From: an uncultured Lachnospiraceae bacterium
GTDB taxonomy: Bacteria; Bacillota; Clostridia; Lachnospirales; Lachnospiraceae
NCBI GenBank assembly: GCA_947589315.1
Contig: CANPZE010000026.1
Span: forward strand, 1-39,988
Direction of reading: 5' to 3'
Length of the DNA stretch: 39,988 nucleotides
This document shows positions 1-6,872 of the stretch, piece by piece (the first letter of the stretch is position 1; every line of letters starts with the position of its first letter). The notes under the pieces are model-generated. The model was not told the DNA's origin. It saw only the letters and a list, made by a program, of their open reading frames with translations, and ran no database searches. A program made the translations under genes and the position numbers.

Positions 1-255
1 TGTTATATCAATGCGCATTTATATGAATATGATAGAACGATTCGTAATGTCACAGCTATTCATGCGTCATGGAGCAAACCCATGGAAGAAAAGTTTTTAG
101 ATCACAAAGAGATTGTTATGTTTTTTCTTAAAAATGGGAATCAAGAGAGAAAACTCTTGCTGAAGAGATTAGCTCTGGTGTATGTATCAGCTTGTATGGC
201 GGCAAACCCCTATCCGAAGTATAAGGAATTGCGAGAAGAGATCGAGCGGATATAA
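1..255 (+). CDS. C-terminal fragment of a probable glycosyltransferase
   Basis: An open frame enters from the left edge and ends with TAA at 253-255, giving 84 residues without a start codon. It holds an 'AIHASW' segment near residue 19, which resembles the histidine/SW region near the C-terminus of GT32-type sugar transferases, followed by a basic helical tail ending KELREEIERI. A GT8 glycosyltransferase gene follows 93 bp downstream on the same strand, so a role in cell-surface glycan assembly fits the context. Too little is present to name a substrate or be sure of the family. That it is a real gene end is well supported by coding-like composition and position; the glycosyltransferase call is inference. 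Confidence 0.45.
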   Translation, partial: CYINAHLYEYDRTIRNVTAIHASWSKPMEEKFLDHKEIVMFFLKNGNQERKLLLKRLALVYVSACMAANPYPKYKELREEIERI

Positions 256-348
256 AGATGAATGGTTTGTATACCCAGAAATGTCTGACTGATTCCGTAC
301 TGGCGTTGTTCAGAGAGAATATGGAATAATACTGGAGGAGAAAGCAAA

Positions 349-1278
349 GTGAATATTTTAATTGCCACAAATTCAAATTATATAGGACCAACCTCTGTAA
401 TGGTTTATTCTCTTTGTCGCAGCCATATAGGAAAAGAAGTAAATATTTATCTCGCATATCATGACCTGCGAGAGAAAGATATCGAAAGGCTGAACAAAAT
501 AATTTCCAGTTTTGAACAAAAATATTTATATCCATTAGATGTAGGTGGAGAGTTTTCGTCAAAAGTATCTGCAGCGGGAAGGTTTTCCTATGAAACGTAT
601 TATCGTATTTTAGTGGTGAATCTCCTACCGGAAAATGTGGAGCGCATTCTATATTTAGATGCTGATATGCTGATCAAAAAGGATTTGACAGAAGTTTATA
701 TGACGCCGATGAGTGATACATGTCCTTTTGTTGTCTGTGATGATATTGAAGGACATGCAAGAGGAACTTACGAGTCAGCCATGGAGAGGGTTGCAACTCC
801 TTATAACTATAGATATTTTAACGCAGGATTCATGCTGATGAACTTGCGTTACTTGAGAAAGAGAAGGAGTGTTGGTTATATTCTGGATGCATTTTATAGA
901 GAACGGTATCCATATCCTGACCAAGACGTACTAAATCATATGTATTATGATAAGGTTCAGTATGTTCCCTGGTCTTTATACAATATGCCGCCGGAATGGT
1001 GGAAAGTGGATACAGAAGCGCTGTCCCGGGGAATTCTGCGCTTTGCCAGTTATCCGGATATGAATAATTCTTTGATCGATCAGGAGAAACGCTTTGCAGA
1101 CGTAACGATCCAGATGCGTGATAACGCTCATATCATTCATTTTATGGGATTCTTAAAGCCATGGCAGTATCGCAATAAACCGATGTATTCAGACGTCGCA
1201 TTATATGCGGGGCTTTGGTTTGACTGTGAGCGGGAAATGTATGAGACGATTGAAGGGTTGGAACGACTGGACACTTGA
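349..1278 (+). CDS. Glycosyltransferase family 8 protein
   Basis: A 309-residue retaining glycosyltransferase of the GT8 family (LgtC/GspA type), which transfers a hexose from a UDP-sugar to a surface glycan or glycoprotein in the cytoplasm. The N-terminus MNILIATNSNYIGP gives the first beta-strand and nucleotide loop. The DxD metal-binding motif is D104-A-D106 in 'LYLDADML'. The family motifs 'FNAGFMLMN' and 'DQDVLN' follow, and a C-terminal 'HIIHFMG..KPW' block supplies the second metal-coordinating histidine. The start is GTG at 349, with GGAGG about 11 nt upstream. It follows the preceding glycosyltransferase fragment in the same direction. Acceptor and sugar cannot be read from the sequence. 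Confidence 0.9.
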   Translation: MNILIATNSNYIGPTSVMVYSLCRSHIGKEVNIYLAYHDLREKDIERLNKIISSFEQKYLYPLDVGGEFSSKVSAAGRFSYETYYRILVVNLLPENVERILYLDADMLIKKDLTEVYMTPMSDTCPFVVCDDIEGHARGTYESAMERVATPYNYRYFNAGFMLMNLRYLRKRRSVGYILDAFYRERYPYPDQDVLNHMYYDKVQYVPWSLYNMPPEWWKVDTEALSRGILRFASYPDMNNSLIDQEKRFADVTIQMRDNAHIIHFMGFLKPWQYRNKPMYSDVALYAGLWFDCEREMYETIEGLERLDT

Positions 1279-1300
1279 CAAGGGGGACAATTCAGATATC

Positions 1301-1392
1301 TCAAAAACATAAAATGAAATGCCCCAAAAACATAAAACAAAATGCCTCAAAAATGTAAAATGAAACACCTCAAAAACACAAAATAACGCGAG
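1301..1392. repeat. Four 23-bp tandem repeats
   Basis: Four head-to-tail units of 23 bp start at 1301, 1324, 1347 and 1370. The consensus is roughly TCAAAAACATAAAATGAAAT followed by GCC; the fourth unit degenerates after about 16 bp. They begin 23 bp after the GT8 stop codon. There are no spacers, so this is a minisatellite and not a CRISPR array. Confidence 0.85.
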
Positions 1393-1424
1393 ATGGCCTA
1401 CACCCGCGAGGACGGTGTAAAGAT

Positions 1425-1440
1425 CGTACCGATCGGTACG
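1425..1440. repeat. Perfect 16-bp palindrome
   Basis: CGTACCGATCGGTACG is its own reverse complement over all 16 bases, with no loop. It sits inside a GC-rich, coding-like 60-bp scrap (1393-1452, reading MAYTREDGVKIVPIGTLRD then stop) between the GT8 gene and the end of the ADP-ribosylglycohydrolase gene. It may be an operator-like dyad or a relic of another gene. Function unknown. Confidence 0.5.
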
Positions 1441-1464
1441 TTGCGGGACTGAGGATCGATTTGG

Positions 1465-2250
1465 TTATCCGATGCGATCCTCAAATTCTCGCAGGATCGC
1501 TAAAAGCTCTGGAGCGAGAAATCCCTCGGCCGCCTGCCGGATGTTATCGGGGACGCCGTAGTACGCTTCGGCGATCCCGCCGGTGATGGCGGCCAGTGTG
1601 TCGCTGTCGCCGCCGATGGAGATCGCGTGGCGGATGGCGTCTTCGAAGTCCGTGGATTCTAAAAATGCTTCGATGGCCTGCGGTACGGTTCCCTGGCAGG
1701 TCTCGTTGAAGCGGTAGGTATCGCGGATCTCGTCGAGCGTGAAATCCAGCGGGTAGTACGCCTCCCGGACCGCGCGGCGGATCTCATCCTTTGTGCTACC
1801 GGTTCGGGCGAGATAGATAGCCGTCGTGACGGCTTCGGCGCCTTTGAGGCCCTCGGGATGATTATGCGTGACCTCCGTGACCGACCTGGAAAGGTATTTC
1901 GCCTCGTCCAGGCTCGATGCGATAAAACCGCAGGGGCTGACTCGCATCGCCGCTCCGTTCCCGAAGCTATGGTACGGCTGCGGATTGTCCGAATACATCC
2001 ATTCGTAGAAGCGGCCTCCGTAACCGCATCCGGGATGGGGCTGGCCGATCCGGCGCATCCAGTAAACCGCTTTCCCGCCGAGACCGGCGTAGTCGCCTTC
2101 GCAGGAAATAAGAGCCTTCGCGATGGCCAGCGTCATGATGGAATCGTCCGTGGGTTCGCACTCCGGGGTGAAAAGTTCAAAGTCTTTGCTTCTGTGATTG
2201 TTCCATTCAAAGCGGGATCCAACGATGTCTCCGATGATTGCTCCAAGCAT
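1465..2250 (-). CDS. ADP-ribosylglycohydrolase (DraG/ARH family)
   Basis: A 261-residue all-helical hydrolase of the DraG/ARH family. These enzymes remove ADP-ribose from modified arginine (DraG, ARH1) or from other targets, using two magnesium ions. Visible family motifs are the N-terminal 'GAIIGDIVGS', the 'PTDDSIMT' metal-binding segment, 'THNHPEG' and the C-terminal 'GGDSDTLAAITGGIAEA' metal site, all intact. The frame opens at an ATG at 2265, but the codons after it (ATGGAGGTAATCAATATG) form the GGAGG ribosome-binding site for the ATG at 2250, so 2250 is the start. It lies 121 bp downstream of the macro-domain gene on the same strand. Both proteins act on ADP-ribose, which suggests shared chemistry. 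The substrate (protein, nucleic acid or small molecule) is unknown. Confidence 0.9.
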   Translation of the reverse strand: MLGAIIGDIVGSRFEWNNHRSKDFELFTPECEPTDDSIMTLAIAKALISCEGDYAGLGGKAVYWMRRIGQPHPGCGYGGRFYEWMYSDNPQPYHSFGNGAAMRVSPCGFIASSLDEAKYLSRSVTEVTHNHPEGLKGAEAVTTAIYLARTGSTKDEIRRAVREAYYPLDFTLDEIRDTYRFNETCQGTVPQAIEAFLESTDFEDAIRHAISIGGDSDTLAAITGGIAEAYYGVPDNIRQAAEGFLAPELLAILREFEDRIG

Positions 2251-2371
2251 ATTGATTACCTCCATAAAATGCAGCTGTCTGTTTTTCTCTTACAGCTTCA
2301 TTATAAGACAAACGGGGATCGGTTTGGTCGCATGGCAGGCGACAGTTATTTTCCCGGACATTCTTTCCGGA

Positions 2372-3436
2372 TTATGCGCCAAGGAGATTCTGGTCGAAGG
2401 CGAAAAGGGCCTCGTTGATCTCGAAAATATTGTAATTCCCCTGGCTGATGAAAAACTCAACGATAATGTCAAACTTATTGCTGTGGGAGAGGGCGAAGCC
2501 CGCTTTCATCAGCATTTCCTGCGTCTCGCCGAGGGGAAGCTCGAGGGCGATGGCGAAGGCCAGGACGGTGGGCTTGCTCGGTTTATAGAGCTTGTCGCTT
2601 CGTATTTTGGAGAAGAGCTTGCGGTCGATGTTCGCTTTCTTGTAGCATTGGGCGTCCGTGATGCCGCGTTCGTCGATCTTGCGGAGAAGCATTTCCGAAA
2701 AGCTCTCGTCGATCATGCGGATCGCTTCATCCAGAGAGGAAGCGGCCGGCGCTCCTGGTTGGGCCTGCACGATGGAAGCAGCCGGCGCTCCTGGTTGGGC
2801 CTGCACGATGGGCGCGGCCGGTACAGTTGCTTGGGGGACGCTGTCAAACAGAGCGGCGTCGCCGAGGTAGAGGCTGCGCATTTGCTCCCGGCGCAGGTCG
2901 GTATGCTCCTCTACATAGTGGTCGTCGATGTACTCGGCTATGTCCTTGAACAGTTTTTCGCTGATCTGGTAAGCGGCTTTATCGAAGATTACGAGATAGA
3001 CGGTCATCTCATTTTCGAAAAGGAAGTCGCTGATCGTATCGATGGCGACCTTCAGGGCCTTGTCTTTCGGATAGCCGTAGATGCCGGAGGAGATCAGCGG
3101 GAACGCCACGGTTTCGCACTTGTTCGCTTTGGCGAGTTCAAGGGATGTGCGGTAGCATGAGACCAGTTTGTCGCGCTCTCCATGATGGCCGCCATGCCAG
3201 CGGGGGCCCACGGCGTGGATCACGTATCTGCAGGGCAGGCGGTACGCGCCGGTGATCCTGGCGCTGCCGGTTTCGCAGCCGCCCAGCGTCCGGCACTCTG
3301 CGAGCAGCTCCGGGCCCGCGGCATGGTGGATCGCGCCGTCGACTCCGCCGCCTCCCAGCAGGGTCTGGTTGGCTGCGTTCACAATCGCGTCTACCTTCAT
3401 TTTCGTGATGTCATTTCGAACTATTTCAAGCGGCAT
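2372..3436 (-). CDS. Macro-domain ADP-ribose hydrolase with C-terminal helical domain
   Basis: A 354-residue protein. Residues 1 to about 185 form a MacroD-type macro domain: 'VDAIVNAANQTLLGGGGVDG' is the ADP-ribose binding and catalytic loop and 'SSGIYGYP' the diphosphate loop. Such domains bind ADP-ribose and remove it from proteins or O-acetyl-ADP-ribose. An Ala/Pro/Gln linker contains two 12-residue repeats. A predicted helical region (about residues 235-354, with 'ANIDRKLFSKIRSDKLYKPS') resembles the helix-turn-helix-like tail often fused to macro domains in Firmicutes. The start ATG has AGGAGG 7 nt upstream and overlaps the end of the sce7725-like gene by 11 bp, so the two are translationally coupled. 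The domain call is firm; the role of the tail is not known. Confidence 0.9.
   Translation of the reverse strand: MPLEIVRNDITKMKVDAIVNAANQTLLGGGGVDGAIHHAAGPELLAECRTLGGCETGSARITGAYRLPCRYVIHAVGPRWHGGHHGERDKLVSCYRTSLELAKANKCETVAFPLISSGIYGYPKDKALKVAIDTISDFLFENEMTVYLVIFDKAAYQISEKLFKDIAEYIDDHYVEEHTDLRREQMRSLYLGDAALFDSVPQATVPAAPIVQAQPGAPAASIVQAQPGAPAASSLDEAIRMIDESFSEMLLRKIDERGITDAQCYKKANIDRKLFSKIRSDKLYKPSKPTVLAFAIALELPLGETQEMLMKAGFALSHSNKFDIIVEFFISQGNYNIFEINEALFAFDQNLLGA
2745..2811. repeat. 36-bp tandem duplication in the macro-protein linker
   Basis: Two copies of a 31-bp identical block (2745-2775 and 2781-2811) lie at a 36-bp period inside the macro-domain gene. They encode two 12-residue repeats containing VQAQPGAPAA. 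The period is a multiple of three, so a change in copy number would keep the reading frame and only lengthen the linker. Confidence 0.85.
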
Positions 3437-4376
3437 GGGTTGTCCTCCTTGCGTCTAAATACTTGCTCATTAATTCAAGATGGTGCATGATCGAAAATTT
3501 CTTTACAACGCCCAACCCCGGATAGGTCTGACTCCGATAGGCCGCTTCAAATTCCCTGATACCTGCCGTATGTAATTTCATGGACTTGTTCCATTCAACA
3601 AGCTTTTCCACAGCTTCAGCAAATTTCCTTGCAGGGTCAGAAATATCGTCATTGGAATCCGAAACAAAGTGAGCGATACGTAAGATCTTTTTCTTGTCGA
3701 AGTATACAATATGAATTGCTACCGCATACGGAGCAAAGCCTGTTTCGTTATACTCTTCACCGACAACGGAATAGTCCGAAAAACCCTTATATCCATCATC
3801 GATATAATATAAATGATCGGAAGAGAAAAACTCCGTTTTAATCTCCGAATAATCGATGTTTCTCATTTGTTTGGGAAAATGATCCTCACATATGACCCGA
3901 TTCGGACGAATTCTTCTTCTGAAATCGCTCTTATCAGGAATGAGATTGTAAAGAGGAATACTGTCGCCGATTATCTCTTCATAATAGTTGATAGAATCCG
4001 GGTTGCTGCAAAGGAGGAGCAAAGCTTCGATAGGGATTCCGTTCTTATCCGCAAAATCGATACATTCGTCTAATGCAGAAGTAACATAAAAAGAAGAAAT
4101 AACATGGGGGCGGTTAAGCTGATCCTTGATCTGATCCCGGATAGCGGCGTTACTTTTCTTCTGCCAGTCCTTAAGCCATGAACCCACCTGTGGATTCCGG
4201 ATAATAGCGATAGACTTTCCTGCATTGCAGAAGGCGTCCACCGTTTTGGTAAATGTTGTGGAAACCTTTACCGGCTCCAACACCGGGATGACCTGATTGC
4301 TTAATAGATTTTGGTTTACACATTCCCGAAGAGCCAAAAGCTCAAATTGACGCCCGCGCAAAATCGGAAAATACAT
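3426..4376 (-). CDS. sce7725-like protein (beta-protein-like fold)
   Basis: A 316-residue protein of the poorly characterised sce7725 family, normally encoded next to an sce7726-family protein, as here. The N-terminus 'MYFPILRGRQFELLALRE' followed by 'VIPVLEPVK' resembles the start of 'beta family' phage-type proteins. No catalytic motif stands out by eye. Acidic patches ('HFVSDSNDDISD') and a histidine-rich stretch lie near the C-terminus. The start ATG has GGAGG 6 nt upstream and lies 10 bp after the sce7726-like gene; its end overlaps the macro-domain gene. Family assignment is from recall of the N-terminal pattern and the gene pairing, not from a search. Function unknown; defence is an inference from the neighbours. 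Confidence 0.65.
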   Translation of the reverse strand: MYFPILRGRQFELLALRECVNQNLLSNQVIPVLEPVKVSTTFTKTVDAFCNAGKSIAIIRNPQVGSWLKDWQKKSNAAIRDQIKDQLNRPHVISSFYVTSALDECIDFADKNGIPIEALLLLCSNPDSINYYEEIIGDSIPLYNLIPDKSDFRRRIRPNRVICEDHFPKQMRNIDYSEIKTEFFSSDHLYYIDDGYKGFSDYSVVGEEYNETGFAPYAVAIHIVYFDKKKILRIAHFVSDSNDDISDPARKFAEAVEKLVEWNKSMKLHTAGIREFEAAYRSQTYPGLGVVKKFSIMHHLELMSKYLDARRTTHAA

Positions 4377-4386
4377 AATAACCTCC

Positions 4387-5226
4387 CTAGGAACATAGAA
4401 AGCGGCTTAGGTTTATGTAGTCATTTTTACGAAAATTCGAAAAATACACCAGAAACTTCAATTCGTATGGAACATTTGAGTATTCATCGATATCAATCCT
4501 GGCGCGAAGCTTCAGCGCCTGAAGAAACAGATGATAGGCGGCGTCCGTCGGCAGGGATTCAAATAAGCTTTTGCATGCTCTATAGTATTCGAACTGCGAT
4601 ACCGATGGTAATGCGCCAAAAAGGTCTAATAAAATATGCTCGTATTCCCTTTTGCGCAGTATTTTAAACATAATGGAATTAGAAAGATCATCACGGTATT
4701 CGACGGCTTCCTTCCGAGTACTCAATGTTCCTTTCCTGGTCAGCAGGCAGATTCCGGCGGGAGAGTGATTCAGCTTCTGACTTATTTCCTTATATTTCTC
4801 TTCTGGAGTTACGACAACTACCTTTGAAAATGCTTTGTAGTAATCTTTCAACTGACTATCCAGCCGGTCGAGGTTATCCAGAGCCGTTTTGATCTCATAT
4901 ACGACGGCCTGTCCATTTATCAGGATAAAATCAGCCTTGGAACCTCCGATGGGAACCTCAGTTAATGCGGTTGTAGTCCGTGGATTGTGAATACCAAGTA
5001 AAAGCTTGTTGAGCAGAGTATTCTTATAATAATACTCATTCTGATAATCTGTTTTCAGATAATGATATATCTCGCTGATGCATTCACCGTTGGTCATAGA
5101 TGTATCATCTGCAATAAATCGACGTATCACAGCCGAATAAGCGGGATTTTCACCTTCGCTTAATAACTGTTTGAAGGTGTTTCGAGTGAAAAAACTGTTT
5201 AATAGAATTGAACTTGCTAATTCCAC
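4387..5226 (-). CDS. sce7726-like protein, PD-(D/E)XK nuclease fold
   Basis: A 279-residue protein. The centre holds a PD-(D/E)XK nuclease signature: E90 in 'LTEVPIGGSKADF', D99, E111-x-K113 in 'VVYEIKTA', and Q125 in 'DSQLKDYYKAF', spaced as in restriction-type nucleases. The N-terminal 90 residues are helical. It belongs by pattern to the sce7726 family, which pairs with sce7725. The frame opens at a GTG at 5235, but AAGGGGG abuts that codon; the GTG at 5226, 8 nt after GGGGG, is the better start. It is the first gene of a four-gene minus-strand unit with a near-consensus promoter just upstream. DNA or RNA cleavage is predicted from the motif, not shown. Confidence 0.7.
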   Translation of the reverse strand: MELASSILLNSFFTRNTFKQLLSEGENPAYSAVIRRFIADDTSMTNGECISEIYHYLKTDYQNEYYYKNTLLNKLLLGIHNPRTTTALTEVPIGGSKADFILINGQAVVYEIKTALDNLDRLDSQLKDYYKAFSKVVVVTPEEKYKEISQKLNHSPAGICLLTRKGTLSTRKEAVEYRDDLSNSIMFKILRKREYEHILLDLFGALPSVSQFEYYRACKSLFESLPTDAAYHLFLQALKLRARIDIDEYSNVPYELKFLVYFSNFRKNDYINLSRFLCS

Positions 5227-5273
5227 TCTATGCACCCCCTTGTATCGACTGTCAGATACATCATACCACTTGT

Positions 5274-5302
5274 ATTGTATAAATTGTCTGTCGATCTGTC
5301 AA
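5274..5302 (-). promoter_or_regulatory. Sigma-A promoter for the sce7726 operon
   Basis: Read on the minus strand, -35 TTGACA (5302-5297), 17 nt, then -10 TACAAT (5279-5274). The -35 is a perfect match and the -10 matches five of six. The start codon lies about 48 nt downstream. Related short motifs TGACAGATCGAC (over the -35) and TGACAGTCGATAC (in the leader) could be operator half-sites; this is inference. Confidence 0.75.
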
Positions 5303-5358
5303 GATACACATGAGCGCCTTATTATAGAACTATTTAAATGTGGACGGTGTATCATCAT

Positions 5359-5372
5359 ACCGCTGCGGCGGT
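5359..5372. other. Short hairpin between divergent promoters
   Basis: ACCGC-TGCG-GCGGT forms a 5-bp stem with a four-base loop. It lies between the divergent promoters, and an AT-rich stretch follows about 12 bases downstream on the plus strand. It may be an operator or a weak terminator; no clear assignment. Confidence 0.3.
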
Positions 5373-5421
5373 GCGGCGATTGAATTTTTGATTATTTCTC
5401 CCCCCAACTCGGTTCCCGATG

Positions 5422-5430
5422 TGTTATAAT
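5422..5430 (+). promoter_or_regulatory. Extended -10 promoter for the HipA-like gene
   Basis: TGTTATAAT is a perfect TATAAT box at 5425-5430 with the TG of an extended -10 element one base upstream. No good -35 is present at the expected distance (CCCCAA region), as is usual for extended -10 promoters. The HipA-like start codon at 5508 lies about 70 nt downstream. Confidence 0.55.
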
Positions 5431-5507
5431 GTTTTTAGCTTAGAAATGAAACAATGTGTTTCCCGTATAAACCACTTTCATATAAACCGGAGTCAAGGAG
5501 AACGTTC

Positions 5508-6656
5508 ATGGACAGGATGCAGCTTCTGCTGAAGGACACGCCCATCATGGAAATCTCGGAGGATGGCGGCTGCGAGGTGCTCGCGCCGGCGCTGCTTCCG
5601 TATGGGCTGAGGTGGGAGCGGGTCACGTTCGCCGATGTGATGGAATGGGCTGCCGGCCGGACGATCCCTATGGGACGGAGCTTCGCCAAGGAGATCCTCG
5701 GCGCGCTGCGGCTTTCTCAGGTGAACCGGTTCGCAGTCTGCAAGGCGTGCAGGGGGCTGAGCCTGACGGATTCCTACTGGCTCCGACAGGAGGGCGACAC
5801 GAAGACCTGGGATGAGGTGAGCCTGTTTCGGAACCCGTTCATGCTTTATGTAGCGGAGGTGTCGATGTCCGGACGTATTCTGAGTGAATACGCCCGCCGG
5901 ATGCAGCTGAAGGAAATGCAGGAGAGCATCCGGCAGCGGATACCAAGGATCCATACGCCGGAGGTGACGACGCAGGGAGCCAGCGCCAAGGCGTGGATCC
6001 ACGGGGGAGACGGCCTTTTCCTGCATAAGGTCGGGAAGTATGAGATTCCGGCGCATCAGATCCTGACGGCGCTGCATTTCCCACACATTTCCTATTGCCG
6101 GTCTGGGGAAAATGAAATCTCCGCTTATCTGGCGCCGGAGCGCCGCCAGTGGCTGGACAGCATCGGGGAAGCGGTGGTGAAATCGCGGATCTTCACATCA
6201 GAGGATACGGCTTATGTGACGTTCGAGGAGTTTCGGATTTATTGCGACGCGCAGGGGTTGGATCCCTGGCGGGAGGCCATGAAGCTGGATCGGGAGGCTT
6301 ATCTGCGTATGCAGGTCGCCGATTATATCCTGAACAATCCGGACCGCCATGGGCAGAACTGGGGATTCCTGATGAACAACGCCACGGGGCGGCTTGAGGG
6401 CTTCTGCTCTCTGTTCGATCATGACAGGGCGTTTAGCGGGGACGGACGGGTTCTTTCCCAGACGACGGAGCTGCCGGCGACTCTTGAGGAGGCGGCAGCC
6501 GGGGCGTGGGAGCAGCTATGTGCGGAGGATGAAGGGGTGGGGGCGGAATACCGCCGGAACTTTGCTGCGTTAAAGGAGGCGGAGAAGCCTGCGGATCTGT
6601 CAGTAGAACAGTGGGAGCAGGTTCTGGAGAGAGTTCGTCAGCTTGTCGGGGAATGA
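5508..6656 (+). CDS. HipA-like serine/threonine kinase domain protein
   Basis: A 382-residue protein with the HipA kinase signature: 'NNPDRHGQNWGFL' near residue 276 is the catalytic-loop motif (D, then H and N) and 'LFDHDRAF' near residue 302 is the DFG-like metal site. HipA toxins phosphorylate proteins such as glutamyl-tRNA synthetase and cause growth arrest. The start ATG at 5508 has AAGGAG 7 nt upstream; the frame extends 18 codons further without a good ribosome-binding site. No HipB-type DNA-binding partner is encoded next to it, so this is a solo HipA-like gene of unknown target. It is divergent from the sce7726 operon and GC-rich, and it has its own promoter and terminator. Kinase fold is well supported; toxin function is not. 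Confidence 0.8.
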   Translation: MDRMQLLLKDTPIMEISEDGGCEVLAPALLPYGLRWERVTFADVMEWAAGRTIPMGRSFAKEILGALRLSQVNRFAVCKACRGLSLTDSYWLRQEGDTKTWDEVSLFRNPFMLYVAEVSMSGRILSEYARRMQLKEMQESIRQRIPRIHTPEVTTQGASAKAWIHGGDGLFLHKVGKYEIPAHQILTALHFPHISYCRSGENEISAYLAPERRQWLDSIGEAVVKSRIFTSEDTAYVTFEEFRIYCDAQGLDPWREAMKLDREAYLRMQVADYILNNPDRHGQNWGFLMNNATGRLEGFCSLFDHDRAFSGDGRVLSQTTELPATLEEAAAGAWEQLCAEDEGVGAEYRRNFAALKEAEKPADLSVEQWEQVLERVRQLVGE

Positions 6657-6666
6657 AACAAATCAA

Positions 6667-6715
6667 CCGCTGCTCGATCGGGAAAACCCCGGATCCGGCA
6701 GCGGCTGTTTATCTT
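6667..6715 (+). terminator. Probable intrinsic terminator of the HipA-like gene
   Basis: Outer stem CCGCTGC (6667-6673) pairs with GCAGCGG (6698-6704), and the intervening bases can form a second stem around GGG-AAAA-CCC. The stem is followed by CTGTTTATCTT, a moderate U-rich tail. It begins 10 bp after the stop codon and separates the HipA-like gene from the invertible element. Confidence 0.55.
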
Positions 6716-6739
6716 ACACCTTTCGGTTGGAGCGATACG

Positions 6740-6770
6740 AGTTCAACAGAATATAACATTGTGTTGAACT
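6740..6770 (+). repeat. Left 31-bp inverted repeat (recombination site)
   Basis: The site reads AGTTCAACA, a 13-bp core GAATATAACATTG, then TGTTGAACT. The 9-bp arms are themselves inverted copies, as expected for two recombinase monomers bound around a crossover region. The asymmetric core sets orientation, and it is the exact reverse complement of the core in the right-hand repeat. The size and layout fit a Xer/Cre/Fim-type tyrosine recombinase site. Confidence 0.9.
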
Positions 6771-6785
6771 GGATATCACCTTGCT

Positions 6786-6814
6786 ATGATAGCATAATTC
6801 AAAATAGATTTCAA
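6786..6814 (-). promoter_or_regulatory. Outward (leftward) promoter at the left end of the element
   Basis: On the minus strand, -35 TTGAAA (6814-6809), 17 nt, then an extended -10 TGC-TATCAT (6794-6786). Transcription would start about 9 bp inside the left inverted repeat and leave the element. In the present orientation it runs toward the HipA-like gene terminator, antisense to that gene. After inversion it would run straight into the leader of the loaP-like gene. This is the best candidate for the invertible promoter. Confidence 0.6.
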
Positions 6815-6872
6815 TTCTTTTTCGTTGGTAATGTTTTAATCTTTTCTTAATATCTTCCACAAATATTCCGAA

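Noticed and set aside
1301-1392. CRISPR array
   Set aside because: The 23-bp units are directly adjacent without spacers, and no cas gene is nearby.
2198-3160. Long plus-strand open frame opposite the macro-domain gene
   Set aside because: It is antisense to a well-supported gene with conserved motifs, and its own translation shows only reflections of the repeat region.
5508-6656. Complete HipBA toxin-antitoxin pair
   Set aside because: No small helix-turn-helix HipB-type gene is adjacent on either side; only the kinase-like protein is supported.
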